Source: Chloroflexota bacterium (GTDB lineage: Bacteria; Chloroflexota; Limnocylindria; Limnocylindrales; CSP1-4). From it: a DNA stretch of 31,161 nucleotides. The stretch is from the NCBI GenBank assembly GCA_021789355.1, contig JAJYJR010000007.1, forward strand, positions 1-31,161, given 5' to 3'. Shown piece after piece: positions 21,683 to 30,626 of this stretch. A program made the translations under genes and the position numbers. The first letter of the stretch is position 1. Each line of letters opens with the position of its first letter. The notes under the pieces are model-generated. The model did no database searches. It was not told the origin of the DNA and saw only the letters and a program-made list of their open reading frames with translations.

Positions 21683-24600
21683 ATGACCGCCGAGACGCTC
21701 GCCTGCGCCAACTGCGGGACCGACAACCGGCCCGGCCGCCGCTTCTGCCGCTCGTGCGGTGTCGAGCTCGGGGTCGCCTGCCCCGCCTGCGGCACCGTCA
21801 ACGAGCCCGGCGACCGCTTCTGCGGCTCCTGCGGCACGGCGATCGAGACGGGCGCCGTCCCCGTCGCCTCGGCCGCCACGGCCACCGGAACGGCCATCAC
21901 GGCCAGCCGCAGACCCCAGGCCGGCTCCCAGCCCGCCGTTCCCGCCGCCCCCACCGAACGCCGCCTCGTCTCGGTCCTGTTCGCCGACCTCGTCGGCTCG
22001 ACCGGGCTGGCCGAGGGTCGCGACCCCGAGGCCGTCCGCGAGCTCCTGTCGCGCTACTACGACGTCGCCCGGACGATCGTCGAGCGGTACGGCGGCATCG
22101 TCGAGAAGTTCATCGGCGACGCCGTCGCCGTGGTCTGGGGCGCGCGCGTCGCCCACGAGGACGACGCCGAGCGGGCGGTCCGTGCCGCCCTCGATCTCGT
22201 CGCCGCGGTGGGCGCCATCGATCTCGGCACCGGCCTGCCTCCTCTCTCGGCCCGCGCCGCCGTCCTGACCGGCGAGGTGGCCGCCGGCGTCGCCGGCACC
22301 GGCGAGGGCGTGGTCAGCGGCGACCTCATGAACAGCGCGAGCCGGCTGCAGGGCCTCGCCGAGCCGGGCACCGTCCTCGCCGGCGAGGCGACCGTCCGGG
22401 CGACCGAGTCCGCCATCGCCTACGAGCCCCGCGGCGAGGTCCAGCTCCGCGGCCGGACCGAGCCGATCGCGGCCTGGCGGGCCGTCCGCGTCGTCGCCGG
22501 CCGGGGCGGCTACGGGCGTACCGCCCGCCTCGAGGCGCCATTCGTCGGGCGCGACGACGAGCTGCGGCTGCTCAAGGAGCTGTACCACGCGACCGCCCGG
22601 GATCGCCGCGCCCGCCTCGTCTCCATCACCGGCATCGCCGGGATCGGGAAGAGCCGGCTTGCCTGGGAGTTCTGGAAGTACATCGATGGGCTGATGGAGA
22701 CCGTCTACTGGCACGCGGGCCGGTCCCCCGCCTACGGGGAGGGCCTGGCATTCCGGGCGCTCGCCGAGATGGTCCGCGGCCGGGCGCGGATCGCCGATGC
22801 CGACGACACGCCCACCGCCGTGGCGAAGCTGTCCGCGACGCTCGCCGAGTGGATCCCGGACACCGAGGAGCGCGCCTGGGTCGAGGCGCGGCTGTCGGCG
22901 CTCCTCGGTGAGGGGGAGATGCCGCCCGGCGGCACCGACGAGGTGTTCGCCGCCTGGCGGACGCTCTTCGAGCGGATCGCCGACCGCGAGCCGACGATCC
23001 TGCTCTTCGAGGACCTCCACTGGGCCGACGAGGGACTCCTCGACTTCGTCGAGCGCCTGGTCGCGGCCAACCGCGCAAGGCCGATCCTCGTCATCACCCT
23101 CGCCCGCCCCGAGCTGCTCGAACGGCGGCCGACGTGGGGCGCGGGCGCCCGGAGCCTGACGACGCTCGAGCTCGGCCCGCTCGGCGCCGAGGCGATGGAC
23201 CTCCTGCTGCTCGGGCTCGCGCCGGGCCTGCCGCCCCAGGCGATCCGGGCGATCCGCGACCGTGCGGAGGGGGTCCCGCTGTACGCCGTCGAGACGGTCC
23301 GGATGCTGCTCGACACGGGCCGGATCACCGAGACGGACGGCCGGTACCGGCTGGCCGGCGCGCTCGGCGCCCTCGCGATCCCGCCTTCTCTCACGTCGCT
23401 CCTCGGCGCTCGGCTCGACGCCCTCCCCGACGACGAGCGTGCGCTCCTCGGGCATGCGGCCGTGCTCGGCCAGTCGTTCACGAGTGACACCCTGAGCTCC
23501 GTCGCCGGCCTGCCCGGGGACCGCACGAGGACGCTGCTGGACCGGCTCGTGACCCGCGAGCTGCTCGTCCTCGACGAGGATCCGCGGTCGCCGGAGCGCG
23601 GCCAGTATGGCTTCATCCAGGCTCTCCTGCGGGAGGTCGCGTACGGGCGGCTATCCCGGCGGGAGCGCCTCGCGCGGCATCTGGCCGCCGCTGCCCACTT
23701 CGAGCGACAGGCCGAAGAGGACCTGCCGGCCGTCGTCGCGACGCACCTCGTCGCCGCCCATGCCGCCGCGGACGGCGCGGACGCCGCTTCCCTCGCCGCC
23801 CGTGCCCGGACCGCACTGCTCGCGGCGGCCGAGCGGGCAGGCGAGCTGCATGCCTGGAAGCGCGCCATCGCCTACCTCGACGAGGCCGCCTCGATCGCCG
23901 CCGACGAGGACGAGCGCATGGACGCGCTCGAGCGGATCGTCACGCTGTCGGACCAGAGCGGCGTCGAACTCGAGCGAGCCGAGACGCTCGCGCTCGAGGT
24001 GATCGCCTGGCGGCGCACCCGCGGCGACACGGCGGCTGCCGCATCGCACGAGCGACGTCTCGGATCGATCCTCATCTTGCACGGGCGGCCGGCCGATGCC
24101 CGGGACGTGCTCGCGGACGCCTGGTCGAATGCGCGCACGGACACCTCGCCTGAGACGGTCCGGCTCGGAGCCGAGCTCGCTCGCTCGCAGCTGATGACAG
24201 GGGACTGGGCCTCCGCCATGGCGACCATCGAGGAGATCCTCCCGAGCGCCGAGCGCATCGAGGCCAAGGAGACGATCGCCGAGCTGCTCGCCAGCAAGAT
24301 GTGGGCGCTGGCGGTGACCGGCCGGCCGGCCGAAGCGTTCGTCGTCGCCCGCGGGAACCTCCGCCTCGCGGACGAGGCTCACGCCCTGAACGCGTGGCTG
24401 CGGACGTCGATGAACCTCTCGAGCTTCCTCGCCCGCGTCGATCCGCGCGAGGCGTTCGTCGTCGCGCGCGATGCGCTCGAGCGAGCCCGCCGGCTCGGAT
24501 ACGAGGAGTGGGCGATCAGCCTCGCCGCGAACGCCGCGGACGCCGCGATATGGACAGGGGACTGGTGGTTCGTGGAGGAGACCGTCCGGGCCAACGTCCC

Positions 24601-25357
24601 GGAGGAGACGCATGCGCTCTTCGGGGGGCCGCTCCTGGATCTCCTCGCCACCGCGCAGGCCTGTCGAGGGCAGTACGCCGAGGCGGAGGCGACGCTCGCG
24701 CGCGCCGAGGCCGTGGCCCGCAACAGCCAGGACCCGCAGGTCCGGGCCAACGCCCAGCTCGCCCTGGCCTGGCTGGCCCTAGCGCGGATCGACCTCGGGG
24801 CCATGAAGGCGGTCGCGGCCCAACGGACCGGAAGCTGGGTCTACGACGAGTTCTGGTTCATCGCGGCCAGGGCCGGCCTCTGGGCGGGCGACGTCGCGTG
24901 GGCCGACAGCTCGCTCGACCGCGCCGTCGCGGAGGGGGAACGACCGATCGGCTTCCTCGTCGGCGACGCGCAGGCGCTCCGTGCTCTCGCCGACCTCCTC
25001 GCAGGACGCGCCGGTCCGGAGGCGGCGGCGGCCGCGCTCGAGCGGGCCGCGGACGTGGCGCGCGCAGCCGGGGCGCTCCTGCTCGTCGCGATCAACCGGC
25101 TCGACCGGGCCGTCTTCCTGCCTCGCGTGGCGGGCGCTGCCGAGGCGGCGGCCGAGGCCAGGTCCATCCTCGAACACCTCGGCGCGAGGCCATTGCTCGA
25201 TCGCCTCGACGCCGCGGGGTGGACGCGCGACCGGACGCCCTCCGCCGAACCGGGGACCGGTGCGCCGCTGCCCGAGGCCGGGACCACGGCACGCTCCGTG
25301 GCCGAGCCCGCATCCCAGGCTGAAGCGGATGTCGCCTCGGAGGCGTCTCCCGCCTGA
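21683..25357 (+). CDS. Double zinc-ribbon, adenylate/guanylate cyclase and AAA ATPase regulator
   Basis: A 1224-residue multidomain signalling protein. Two zinc ribbons open it (C8/C11/C22/C25 and C33/C36/C47/C50). After a flexible Ala/Pro linker comes a class III nucleotide cyclase domain (about 93-270) with metal Asp in VLFADLVGST (D102), the FIGDAVAVVWG segment and the transition-state motif GDLMNSASRL. The catalytic set looks complete. A STAND-like ATPase follows, with P-loop GIAGIGKSR near residue 316 and Walker B LLFEDLHWADEG near 440. The C-terminal 600 residues are helical, TPR-like repeats. ATG 21683 is chosen because the zinc ribbon starts there, though the frame runs back to 21464. 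It stands alone. The input signal and the nucleotide made cannot be told from sequence. Confidence 0.9.
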   Translation: MTAETLACANCGTDNRPGRRFCRSCGVELGVACPACGTVNEPGDRFCGSCGTAIETGAVPVASAATATGTAITASRRPQAGSQPAVPAAPTERRLVSVLFADLVGSTGLAEGRDPEAVRELLSRYYDVARTIVERYGGIVEKFIGDAVAVVWGARVAHEDDAERAVRAALDLVAAVGAIDLGTGLPPLSARAAVLTGEVAAGVAGTGEGVVSGDLMNSASRLQGLAEPGTVLAGEATVRATESAIAYEPRGEVQLRGRTEPIAAWRAVRVVAGRGGYGRTARLEAPFVGRDDELRLLKELYHATARDRRARLVSITGIAGIGKSRLAWEFWKYIDGLMETVYWHAGRSPAYGEGLAFRALAEMVRGRARIADADDTPTAVAKLSATLAEWIPDTEERAWVEARLSALLGEGEMPPGGTDEVFAAWRTLFERIADREPTILLFEDLHWADEGLLDFVERLVAANRARPILVITLARPELLERRPTWGAGARSLTTLELGPLGAEAMDLLLLGLAPGLPPQAIRAIRDRAEGVPLYAVETVRMLLDTGRITETDGRYRLAGALGALAIPPSLTSLLGARLDALPDDERALLGHAAVLGQSFTSDTLSSVAGLPGDRTRTLLDRLVTRELLVLDEDPRSPERGQYGFIQALLREVAYGRLSRRERLARHLAAAAHFERQAEEDLPAVVATHLVAAHAAADGADAASLAARARTALLAAAERAGELHAWKRAIAYLDEAASIAADEDERMDALERIVTLSDQSGVELERAETLALEVIAWRRTRGDTAAAASHERRLGSILILHGRPADARDVLADAWSNARTDTSPETVRLGAELARSQLMTGDWASAMATIEEILPSAERIEAKETIAELLASKMWALAVTGRPAEAFVVARGNLRLADEAHALNAWLRTSMNLSSFLARVDPREAFVVARDALERARRLGYEEWAISLAANAADAAIWTGDWWFVEETVRANVPEETHALFGGPLLDLLATAQACRGQYAEAEATLARAEAVARNSQDPQVRANAQLALAWLALARIDLGAMKAVAAQRTGSWVYDEFWFIAARAGLWAGDVAWADSSLDRAVAEGERPIGFLVGDAQALRALADLLAGRAGPEAAAAALERAADVARAAGALLLVAINRLDRAVFLPRVAGAAEAAAEARSILEHLGARPLLDRLDAAGWTRDRTPSAEPGTGAPLPEAGTTARSVAEPASQAEADVASEASPA

Positions 25358-25531
25358 TCGTCGGCCGGCGGGTGCCCGGACCGGGCCGGGTCGAGAGGGC
25401 AGGAAGGTGGCCCGTGCGTCGGCGGATGCACAGCGTCTCGTACCGGTCAGTGACGGACCCGTCAAGAAGCGAGAAGATGGGCACGACGACCGGGAAAGCG
25501 AGGATCGGCAGGGGTGGCGCGAGGCACGGAC

Positions 25532-26509
25532 ATGACCGTCATCGACTGGTTGCTCGACTCCGATCCCTCGATCCGCTGGCAGGTGATGCGCGACCTGACT
25601 CACGAGCCGGCGGACGTCATTGCCACCGAGCGGTCAAGGATCGCGACCGAGGGCTGGGGCGCCCGGCTTCTCGAGCTCCAGGCGCCGGACGGCCGGTGGG
25701 GCGGCAAGCCATGGTCGCCCGACTGGACCGACACGTTTCACGCCCTCGAGCTCCTGCGGCGGCTGGGGCTCGATCCCGCGAGCGAGCAGGCCCGACGGGC
25801 GGTCCGTCTCGTTCGAGAGCGTGTCACCTGGAGGGGCGGCGCACCTGGGGAGACGCCATGGGCCGACAACCGGTTCTTCGAGGGCGAGGTCGAGCCGTGC
25901 ATCAACGGCAACGTCGTCGCGACCGGCTCGTACTTCGGCCAGGATGTCCGGGGGCTCGTCGGCCGGCTCCTCCGTGAGCAGCTCCCTGACGGCGGCTGGA
26001 ACTGCGAGGTCGAGAACGGCGCGACGGTGTCGTCGTTCGGGACGACGATCAACGTCCTCGAGGGCCTCCTCGAGCACGAACGGGCGACCGGCGGCTCGGC
26101 CCGGGTCCGCGCGGCACGCCGCCGCGGCGAGGAGTACCTGCTCCAGCGCCGGCTGTTCCGTCGGAAGACGACCGGCGAGGTGATCGACCCCACCTGGCTC
26201 CAGTTCTCGTTCCCGACCTGGTACTTCTACGACGTCCTGCGCGGGCTTGACTATCTGCGCAGCGCCGAGGTCGAGCCCGAGGAGCGCGTCGCCGAGGCGA
26301 TCGGAGTCGTCGAGGGCAATCGGGATCCCGACGGCCGGTGGCCGCTCCAGAACGTCCACGAGGGCGAGGCTCACTTCCAGATGGAGGATGGCGAGGGCAA
26401 GCCGAGCCGGTGGAACACGCTCCGCGCGATGCGCGTGCTCCACTGGTTCGCGCAGGGCGGGGCAAGCGGGACGATCGCCGACGCAGTGGACGACTCAATC
26501 GGTTGGTGA
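25532..26509 (+). CDS. Prenyltransferase/squalene-cyclase-fold protein
   Basis: A 325-residue alpha/alpha-toroid protein. Repeats resembling QW motifs are visible: LQAPDGRWGGKPWSPDWTDT, REQLPDGGWNCEVENG, and NRDPDGRWPLQNVHEGEAHF, each followed by a helix such as HALELLRRLG or TTINVLEGLLEHE. The polycyclase DxDD motif is not seen, and at half the length of a squalene-hopene cyclase it is not one. Single-domain members of this type are widespread and uncharacterised. ATG 25532 with GAGG eight bases upstream is preferred; GTG 25514 is an alternative. It follows the cyclase gene by 174 bases. An inverted repeat CCGGCC-TTG-GGCCGG (26529-26543) lies just after the stop. Confidence 0.75.
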   Translation: MTVIDWLLDSDPSIRWQVMRDLTHEPADVIATERSRIATEGWGARLLELQAPDGRWGGKPWSPDWTDTFHALELLRRLGLDPASEQARRAVRLVRERVTWRGGAPGETPWADNRFFEGEVEPCINGNVVATGSYFGQDVRGLVGRLLREQLPDGGWNCEVENGATVSSFGTTINVLEGLLEHERATGGSARVRAARRRGEEYLLQRRLFRRKTTGEVIDPTWLQFSFPTWYFYDVLRGLDYLRSAEVEPEERVAEAIGVVEGNRDPDGRWPLQNVHEGEAHFQMEDGEGKPSRWNTLRAMRVLHWFAQGGASGTIADAVDDSIGW

Positions 26510-26660
26510 GCCCTCCGAGCGCTTCCGACCGGCCTTGGGCCGGAGTCTTCTGGCCCGCAAGACCGCTGCCACCGACCCCGTCGACGCGCTCTACGGGGTC
26601 GTGACCCTTGGGCGCCCGACCGACGAGTTGGTGGCCGAGTTTGCGGGGCCCAGCCAGGCC
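26510..26660 (+). pseudogene. Possible C-terminal remnant of a PIN-partner antitoxin
   Basis: In frame with, and directly before, the PIN gene the sequence reads RKTAATDPVDALYGVVTLGR then PTDELVAEFAGPSQ. It has the form of the toxin-wrapping tail of VapB-type antitoxins (a 'DP...LYG...GR.TDELvAE' pattern recalled from such proteins). The DNA-binding N-terminal half is missing, as the frame continues back only into an out-of-frame part of the prenyltransferase-fold gene, and no good start codon is present. The assignment is tentative. Confidence 0.3.
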
Positions 26661-27116
26661 GTGATCACGGCCGTCGACTCAAACGTCCTGCTGGATGTCT
26701 TCGGTGCCGACGCCACCTATGGGCCGGCCTCGCGCGATGCGCTGCGTCGCTGCCGGCGGGAAGGCGCCCTCGTCACGTGCCCTGTCGCGTGGGCGGAGGT
26801 GAGCGCCGCGTTCCCCGAGCCTGCCGCAGCAGCGGATGCCATGGCGAGACTGGGCATTCGCTTCGACGCGCTGGACCCGGTCGCGGCACAGTTGGCCGGT
26901 GCAGCGTGGCGCGCCTATCGGGGCCGAGGAGGGCCGCGCGATCGCGTGATCGCCGACTTCCTGGTGGCTGCTCACGCACAGACGCATGCCGAGCGGCTGC
27001 TGACCCGCGACCGGGGATTCTATCGGTCGGCGTTCGCCGACCTCGTGATCCTCGATCCGACGTCCGGCCAGGCCCCGGCTGGAGCCGCGAATCCGGCCGG
27101 GGGCGCCACTCCCTGA
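26661..27116 (+). CDS. PIN-domain ribonuclease, VapC-like
   Basis: A 151-residue PIN-domain protein. The four acidic positions of the fold are visible: D6 in ITAVDSNVLLDVF, the Glu of CPVAWAEVSAAF, the Asp pair of GPRDRVIADFLVAAHAQ and the Asp of LLTRDRGFY. These bind Mg2+ or Mn2+ for RNA cleavage, and the spacing matches VapC toxins of about 130-150 residues. GTG 26661 is chosen at the point where the fold begins. The last 18 or so residues are an Ala/Pro/Gly tail outside the fold. A complete antitoxin gene is not found upstream, where only a tail-like remnant is seen. Either the toxin is tamed, or it is controlled from elsewhere. Confidence 0.85.
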   Translation: MITAVDSNVLLDVFGADATYGPASRDALRRCRREGALVTCPVAWAEVSAAFPEPAAAADAMARLGIRFDALDPVAAQLAGAAWRAYRGRGGPRDRVIADFLVAAHAQTHAERLLTRDRGFYRSAFADLVILDPTSGQAPAGAANPAGGATP

Positions 27117-27163
27117 CGAGGAGATCCTCGCAGACTACGGCGGTGCGGTGTCACCATGACGCG

Positions 27164-27200
27164 GACGGCGGCACGATCGGCGCGTCGCTCGTGCGCCGTC
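27164..27200. terminator. Convergent hairpin terminator candidate
   Basis: GACGGCGGCACGA (27164-27176) pairs with TCGTGCGCCGTC (27189-27200), a 12-base stem with one bulged G and a 12-base loop. It lies between the convergent PIN and GH130 genes and touches the GH130 stop, so it could end transcription from both sides. There is no T-run on either strand. Confidence 0.5.
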
Positions 27201-28184
27201 CTACCAGGAGTCGCCGTCGGCGAGCTGGCGGTGCCGCGGCTCGGCGGCGCGGGCCATGTGGTCGAGGACGTCGCCCAGCCGGGCCGTCGCCAGGGCCGTG
27301 ACGCTGTCCCCGGCGCCGTAGTAGAGCGACAGCAGGTCGCTCTCCGCGTCGTGGACCCAACCGGTCGGAAAGACCACCTTGTTCACGTCGCCGGCGCGCT
27401 CGTACGGCGCCGTCGGGCCCAGGATCCACTCGTCGGTCCGGCGGAGGACGACCCGCGGATCCTCGATATCGAGGAGCGCGAGGCCGACGCGGTAGATCGG
27501 GCCGGCCGCAGTCGTATGCACGCCGTGATAGCAGAGCAACCACCCGTCCGCCGTCTCGAGCGGGGGCGGCCCCAGGCCGATCTTGCCGGCATCCCACCAG
27601 GGCCCATCCCGCGCCTCGAGCAGGAGACTGTGGTCGCCCCAATGCCGAAGGTCGGGTGAGAACGAGATCCACATGTGGGCGCCGCCGCGCAGCGGCGAGG
27701 GCCGATGGATCATCGCCCAGCGGCCGTCGAACCGGCGCGGGAAGAGCGCGGCATCCTTGTCTTCCGGCGGCATGATCGGGCCGAGCCTTCGAGCCTCGGT
27801 GAAGTCGGCGCTCATCGCGAGCGACACGAGCGGGCCCCGCCGGCTGTAGGCCGTGTAGGCGATCGCCCACTCCTCTCGCTCCGGAAGCCAGGTCAGGCGC
27901 GGGTCCTCGCAACCCCAAACCTCCTCCGGATGGCGGTCCGGCGCCGGCGCGAGCAGCGGAGCTGCATCGAACCGCCAGCCCGAGACGCCATCGAAGCTTC
28001 GGGCGACCTGCAGGTGCGAGATGCCGCGGAGATCCTCCACTCGCAGCAGCAGCACCGTGTCGTGCCCCACCCGGCCGGCGCCGGGGTTGAAGACCGAGTT
28101 GGCCCGGTAGGGCAGCTGTGACGCCGAGATGATGGGATTGGCCGAGGAGCGGACGAAGAGCTCGTCCACGTCCTGGGCTGTCAT
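27201..28184 (-). CDS. GH130-family glycoside phosphorylase/hydrolase (mannoside-type)
   Basis: A 327-residue five-bladed beta-propeller enzyme of family GH130. The start region NPIISASQLPYRANSVFNPG and the catalytic Asp of GCEDPRLTWL (D94) are characteristic, with MWISFSPDLRHWG and PPPLETADGWLLCYHG further on. Members phosphorolyse or hydrolyse beta-1,4- or beta-1,2-mannosides, and the branch cannot be fixed here. It is the last gene of a leftward operon: its ATG overlaps the preceding stop (ATGA, 28181-28184), with GGGGAG eight bases upstream. With a glycosyltransferase and an alpha/alpha-barrel protein in the same operon, a role in making and trimming a mannose-containing glycan is likely. 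Confidence 0.88.
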   Translation of the reverse strand: MTAQDVDELFVRSSANPIISASQLPYRANSVFNPGAGRVGHDTVLLLRVEDLRGISHLQVARSFDGVSGWRFDAAPLLAPAPDRHPEEVWGCEDPRLTWLPEREEWAIAYTAYSRRGPLVSLAMSADFTEARRLGPIMPPEDKDAALFPRRFDGRWAMIHRPSPLRGGAHMWISFSPDLRHWGDHSLLLEARDGPWWDAGKIGLGPPPLETADGWLLCYHGVHTTAAGPIYRVGLALLDIEDPRVVLRRTDEWILGPTAPYERAGDVNKVVFPTGWVHDAESDLLSLYYGAGDSVTALATARLGDVLDHMARAAEPRHRQLADGDSW

Positions 28185-29311
28185 CGTCGGCTCCCCGCCA
28201 TGGCCGTCACCCGGCCGGCTACCGGCGTCTGCCGCCCGGCACCACTCGTCGCGCGCCGGATCTCGCGGACGTGTTCAAGCGCGGTGAGCCACATGAGCGT
28301 GGATTCCGCGCCCTGGTTGAGGTTCACGCCGCGGGGCGTCAGCCCGTCGTGACAGCCACCCGTTGCCGTCTCCGCGATCTGCACGCCGACCTCGTTGTCG
28401 CCGAGGAACCAGCCATAGGCAGTCTCGATGGCCGTGAGGTACCGGGTTTCGCCCGTCTGCTCGAACGCGACTTCGGCGGCCAGGATCATCGACGTCGCCT
28501 CGATCGGCTGCTGGTCGAACCGGCTGCGGACACCGCCCCGCTGCCACCAGGCGCCGTTCCCGATGGGCGAGAACGAGCCGTCGGCCGCGGTCTGGACGCG
28601 AATGAGCCAGTCGAGGACCCACAGGCCGGTCCGTCGAAGACCGGGGTCGTCGAGCCACCGGCCCGCCTGGAGCAATGCCCGTGCCGGGAGGGCGTTCTCG
28701 TACGTGAGCACCGCTTCGGGCCACGGCCATTCGGCGTCTCGTTCGAGGTCGGCGAAGGCCGCCCGGAGCCGCGACGCCAGGTGCGCCAGCGTGTGGCGCG
28801 CCTCGCGGCGGAGAACGTGGTCCAGCGCGGTGGTCTCGAGAGCCGTCCCGCAGGCGATGAGCGCGGACGAGGCCGCTCGCAGCGCGTGGAGGTCCCGGGC
28901 GGCGGGGAGGGCCGCGGCGAACATCCGCCGCGCCTGGTCGACGAGCGCCTCGTCGCCGACCGATCGGAGCGCGATCGCGAGCGCGAGCAGCGCCCGTCCC
29001 TGGCTGTCGTCGGATGCGGGACCCTCGACCCAGGAGCCGTCGCGCTCCCGGAAGTTGCGAAACCGCCCGCTCGTCGGGTCGAACGCCTCGCGAAGGAACC
29101 GCAGCGAGCGCCAGGCGCTCTCGCGCACCGCATCCCAGCCGAGCTCGCGCCCGTGGACCAGGTCGACGACGAGCGCTCGGGCGACATCGTCGGTGCAGTA
29201 CCCGAGGGCCTCGTTCGCGACCGTCCCCGTCGCGTGCTGCCAGATCCCGAAGGGCCCGCTGAGGGCGTCGAGATGATCCCGGTTGACCGGGTGGAGCGAA
29301 CGCTCAGCCAC
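28181..29311 (-). CDS. Alpha/alpha-barrel protein linked to glycan synthesis
   Basis: A 376-residue, largely helical protein with the look of an (alpha/alpha)6 toroid. It contains GYCTDDVARALVVDLVHG, SDDSQGRALLALAIALRS, WPWPEAVLTYENALPARALL, and a conserved glycine-rich end with the GGCHDGLTPRGVNLNQGAES segment. This domain regularly accompanies, or is fused to, GT4 glycosyltransferases in Chloroflexota and related bacteria and is usually annotated as 'glycosyltransferase' by association. The acidic residues in CTDD and WPEAVL resemble a glycosidase active site, but activity is unproven. The start is GTG 29311, which overlaps the preceding gene by eight bases (GTGGCTGA). Earlier codons are a shadow of that gene. 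It is tightly coupled on both sides. Confidence 0.72.
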   Translation of the reverse strand: MAERSLHPVNRDHLDALSGPFGIWQHATGTVANEALGYCTDDVARALVVDLVHGRELGWDAVRESAWRSLRFLREAFDPTSGRFRNFRERDGSWVEGPASDDSQGRALLALAIALRSVGDEALVDQARRMFAAALPAARDLHALRAASSALIACGTALETTALDHVLRREARHTLAHLASRLRAAFADLERDAEWPWPEAVLTYENALPARALLQAGRWLDDPGLRRTGLWVLDWLIRVQTAADGSFSPIGNGAWWQRGGVRSRFDQQPIEATSMILAAEVAFEQTGETRYLTAIETAYGWFLGDNEVGVQIAETATGGCHDGLTPRGVNLNQGAESTLMWLTALEHVREIRRATSGAGRQTPVAGRVTAMAGSRR

Positions 29312-30524
29312 CGACAGCCGCGAGTCCTGCGATCGGCACGACGGACGGCATGGCCCGGAGCGCCGCACGGGCGAAGACCCGACGGTACTCCTCGCCCACG
29401 GCCGACCAGACCATGTCGCGGCTGTAGGCGTAGGCTCGCCGGCCGAGCGACGCACGCAGCTCGCGATCCTGCAGCAGCTCGACGAAGGCGGCCGCGAGCG
29501 TGTCGGTGGAACCGCCCGGAACCAGGACGCCGCGGCCGTGGGCGAGCCGCTCCCGGGCGTACGCGTAGGGCGTCGAGACGATGGCCTTGCCGGCGCCCAT
29601 CGCGTAGGAGAGCGTGCCAGAGACGATCTGATCGAGGTTCGGATACGGCGTCACGAAGACGTCGGCGGCTTCCAGCCATGTCCCGAGCTCCACGCGCCCG
29701 ACGAAGCGGTCGACGAATCGGACGTGGCCGGTGACGCCGAGTTCCGCCACCTCGGCCTCGAGCTTGCGGCGGTAGGCCTCCCCCTCGTGCAGAAGCAGGG
29801 ACGGGTGCGTCGCGCCGAGGATGACGTACAGCGCCGAGGGAACCGCCGCAGCCACGGCCGGCATCGCCGCGATGGCGGACTCGTAGCCCTTCCCCGGGCC
29901 GAGCAGCCCGAAGCTCAGGACGACGGAGCGGCCTTCCAGCCCGAGGCGCGGCTTGACCGTCTCGGGATCGACGAGTGGCAGGTGGGGGACGCCGTGGGCG
30001 ACGATCTCCACGCGCGTCGGGTCGACGCCGTACGCATGCGCCAGCAGCGAGGCTGCCGCCTCGGACATGACGACGGTCGTCGCCGCCATCCCGATGAGTT
30101 CGATCAGGATCCGCCGTTGCGGGGGCGTGGGGTTCCGCAGCACGGTGTGGAGCGTCACGACCGCCGGTATCTGGAGTGCCCGGACGAAGTCGAGCACGTA
30201 CGCGCCGTCCTCACCGCCCCAGATGCCGTACTCGTGCTGGATCGAGACGACGTCGACGCTGGACGAATTGAGCGATCCGGCGACGACGAGGTAGTCGGAA
30301 CGCACGTCGCGCCGGATGCGATGGCGGACCTCGGCCGGATACGGGCCGGCCGCTTCGGGCGGATGGAGAGCGACGATCTGCCGACTGCCCACGGTCGTCG
30401 CGAGGTCGTATGTGAAGGTCGCGATGCCGCATCGATGCGGCACGTAGGTGGAAACGAAGGCGGATCTCAGGATCGCGTAGCTCCTGTCGTGACGGACCCC
30501 CCATCGGGGAGGCGGCCGCTGCAC
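29304..30524 (-). CDS. GT4-family glycosyltransferase
   Basis: A 406-residue GT-B fold enzyme. The N-terminal acceptor half begins AFVSTYVPHRCGIATFTYDL, the family's typical opening with a glycine-bearing loop, and includes SIQHEYGIWGGEDGAYV and PAVVTLHTVLRNP. The C-terminal nucleotide-sugar half has SVVLSFGLLGPGKGYE, RFVDRFVGRVELGTWLEAAD, and YPNLDQIVSGTLSYAMGAGK, the region of the GT4 donor-binding motif. GTG 30524 is the only available start in the first part of the frame and lacks a clear ribosome binding site, so the start is uncertain by some 10-15 residues. The donor is probably GDP-mannose, given the GH130 gene in the operon. It is the first gene of the leftward trio. Confidence 0.88.
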   Translation of the reverse strand: MQRPPPRWGVRHDRSYAILRSAFVSTYVPHRCGIATFTYDLATTVGSRQIVALHPPEAAGPYPAEVRHRIRRDVRSDYLVVAGSLNSSSVDVVSIQHEYGIWGGEDGAYVLDFVRALQIPAVVTLHTVLRNPTPPQRRILIELIGMAATTVVMSEAAASLLAHAYGVDPTRVEIVAHGVPHLPLVDPETVKPRLGLEGRSVVLSFGLLGPGKGYESAIAAMPAVAAAVPSALYVILGATHPSLLLHEGEAYRRKLEAEVAELGVTGHVRFVDRFVGRVELGTWLEAADVFVTPYPNLDQIVSGTLSYAMGAGKAIVSTPYAYARERLAHGRGVLVPGGSTDTLAAAFVELLQDRELRASLGRRAYAYSRDMVWSAVGEEYRRVFARAALRAMPSVVPIAGLAAVGG

Positions 30525-30626
30525 CGCGGCGCCCGCCTGGTCGCCGAACGTCTCCGGCCGACGGGCTCGCTCGTTGACGCGCGTTCCGGCCGGACCCGGA
30601 TGGGCGCCGGCCGGAACGCCGCGGAT

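Noticed and set aside
21323..23455. 710-residue leftward frame opposite the cyclase gene
   Set aside because: Antisense of the cyclase gene. It looks like Glu/Arg/Gly noise and has no domain.
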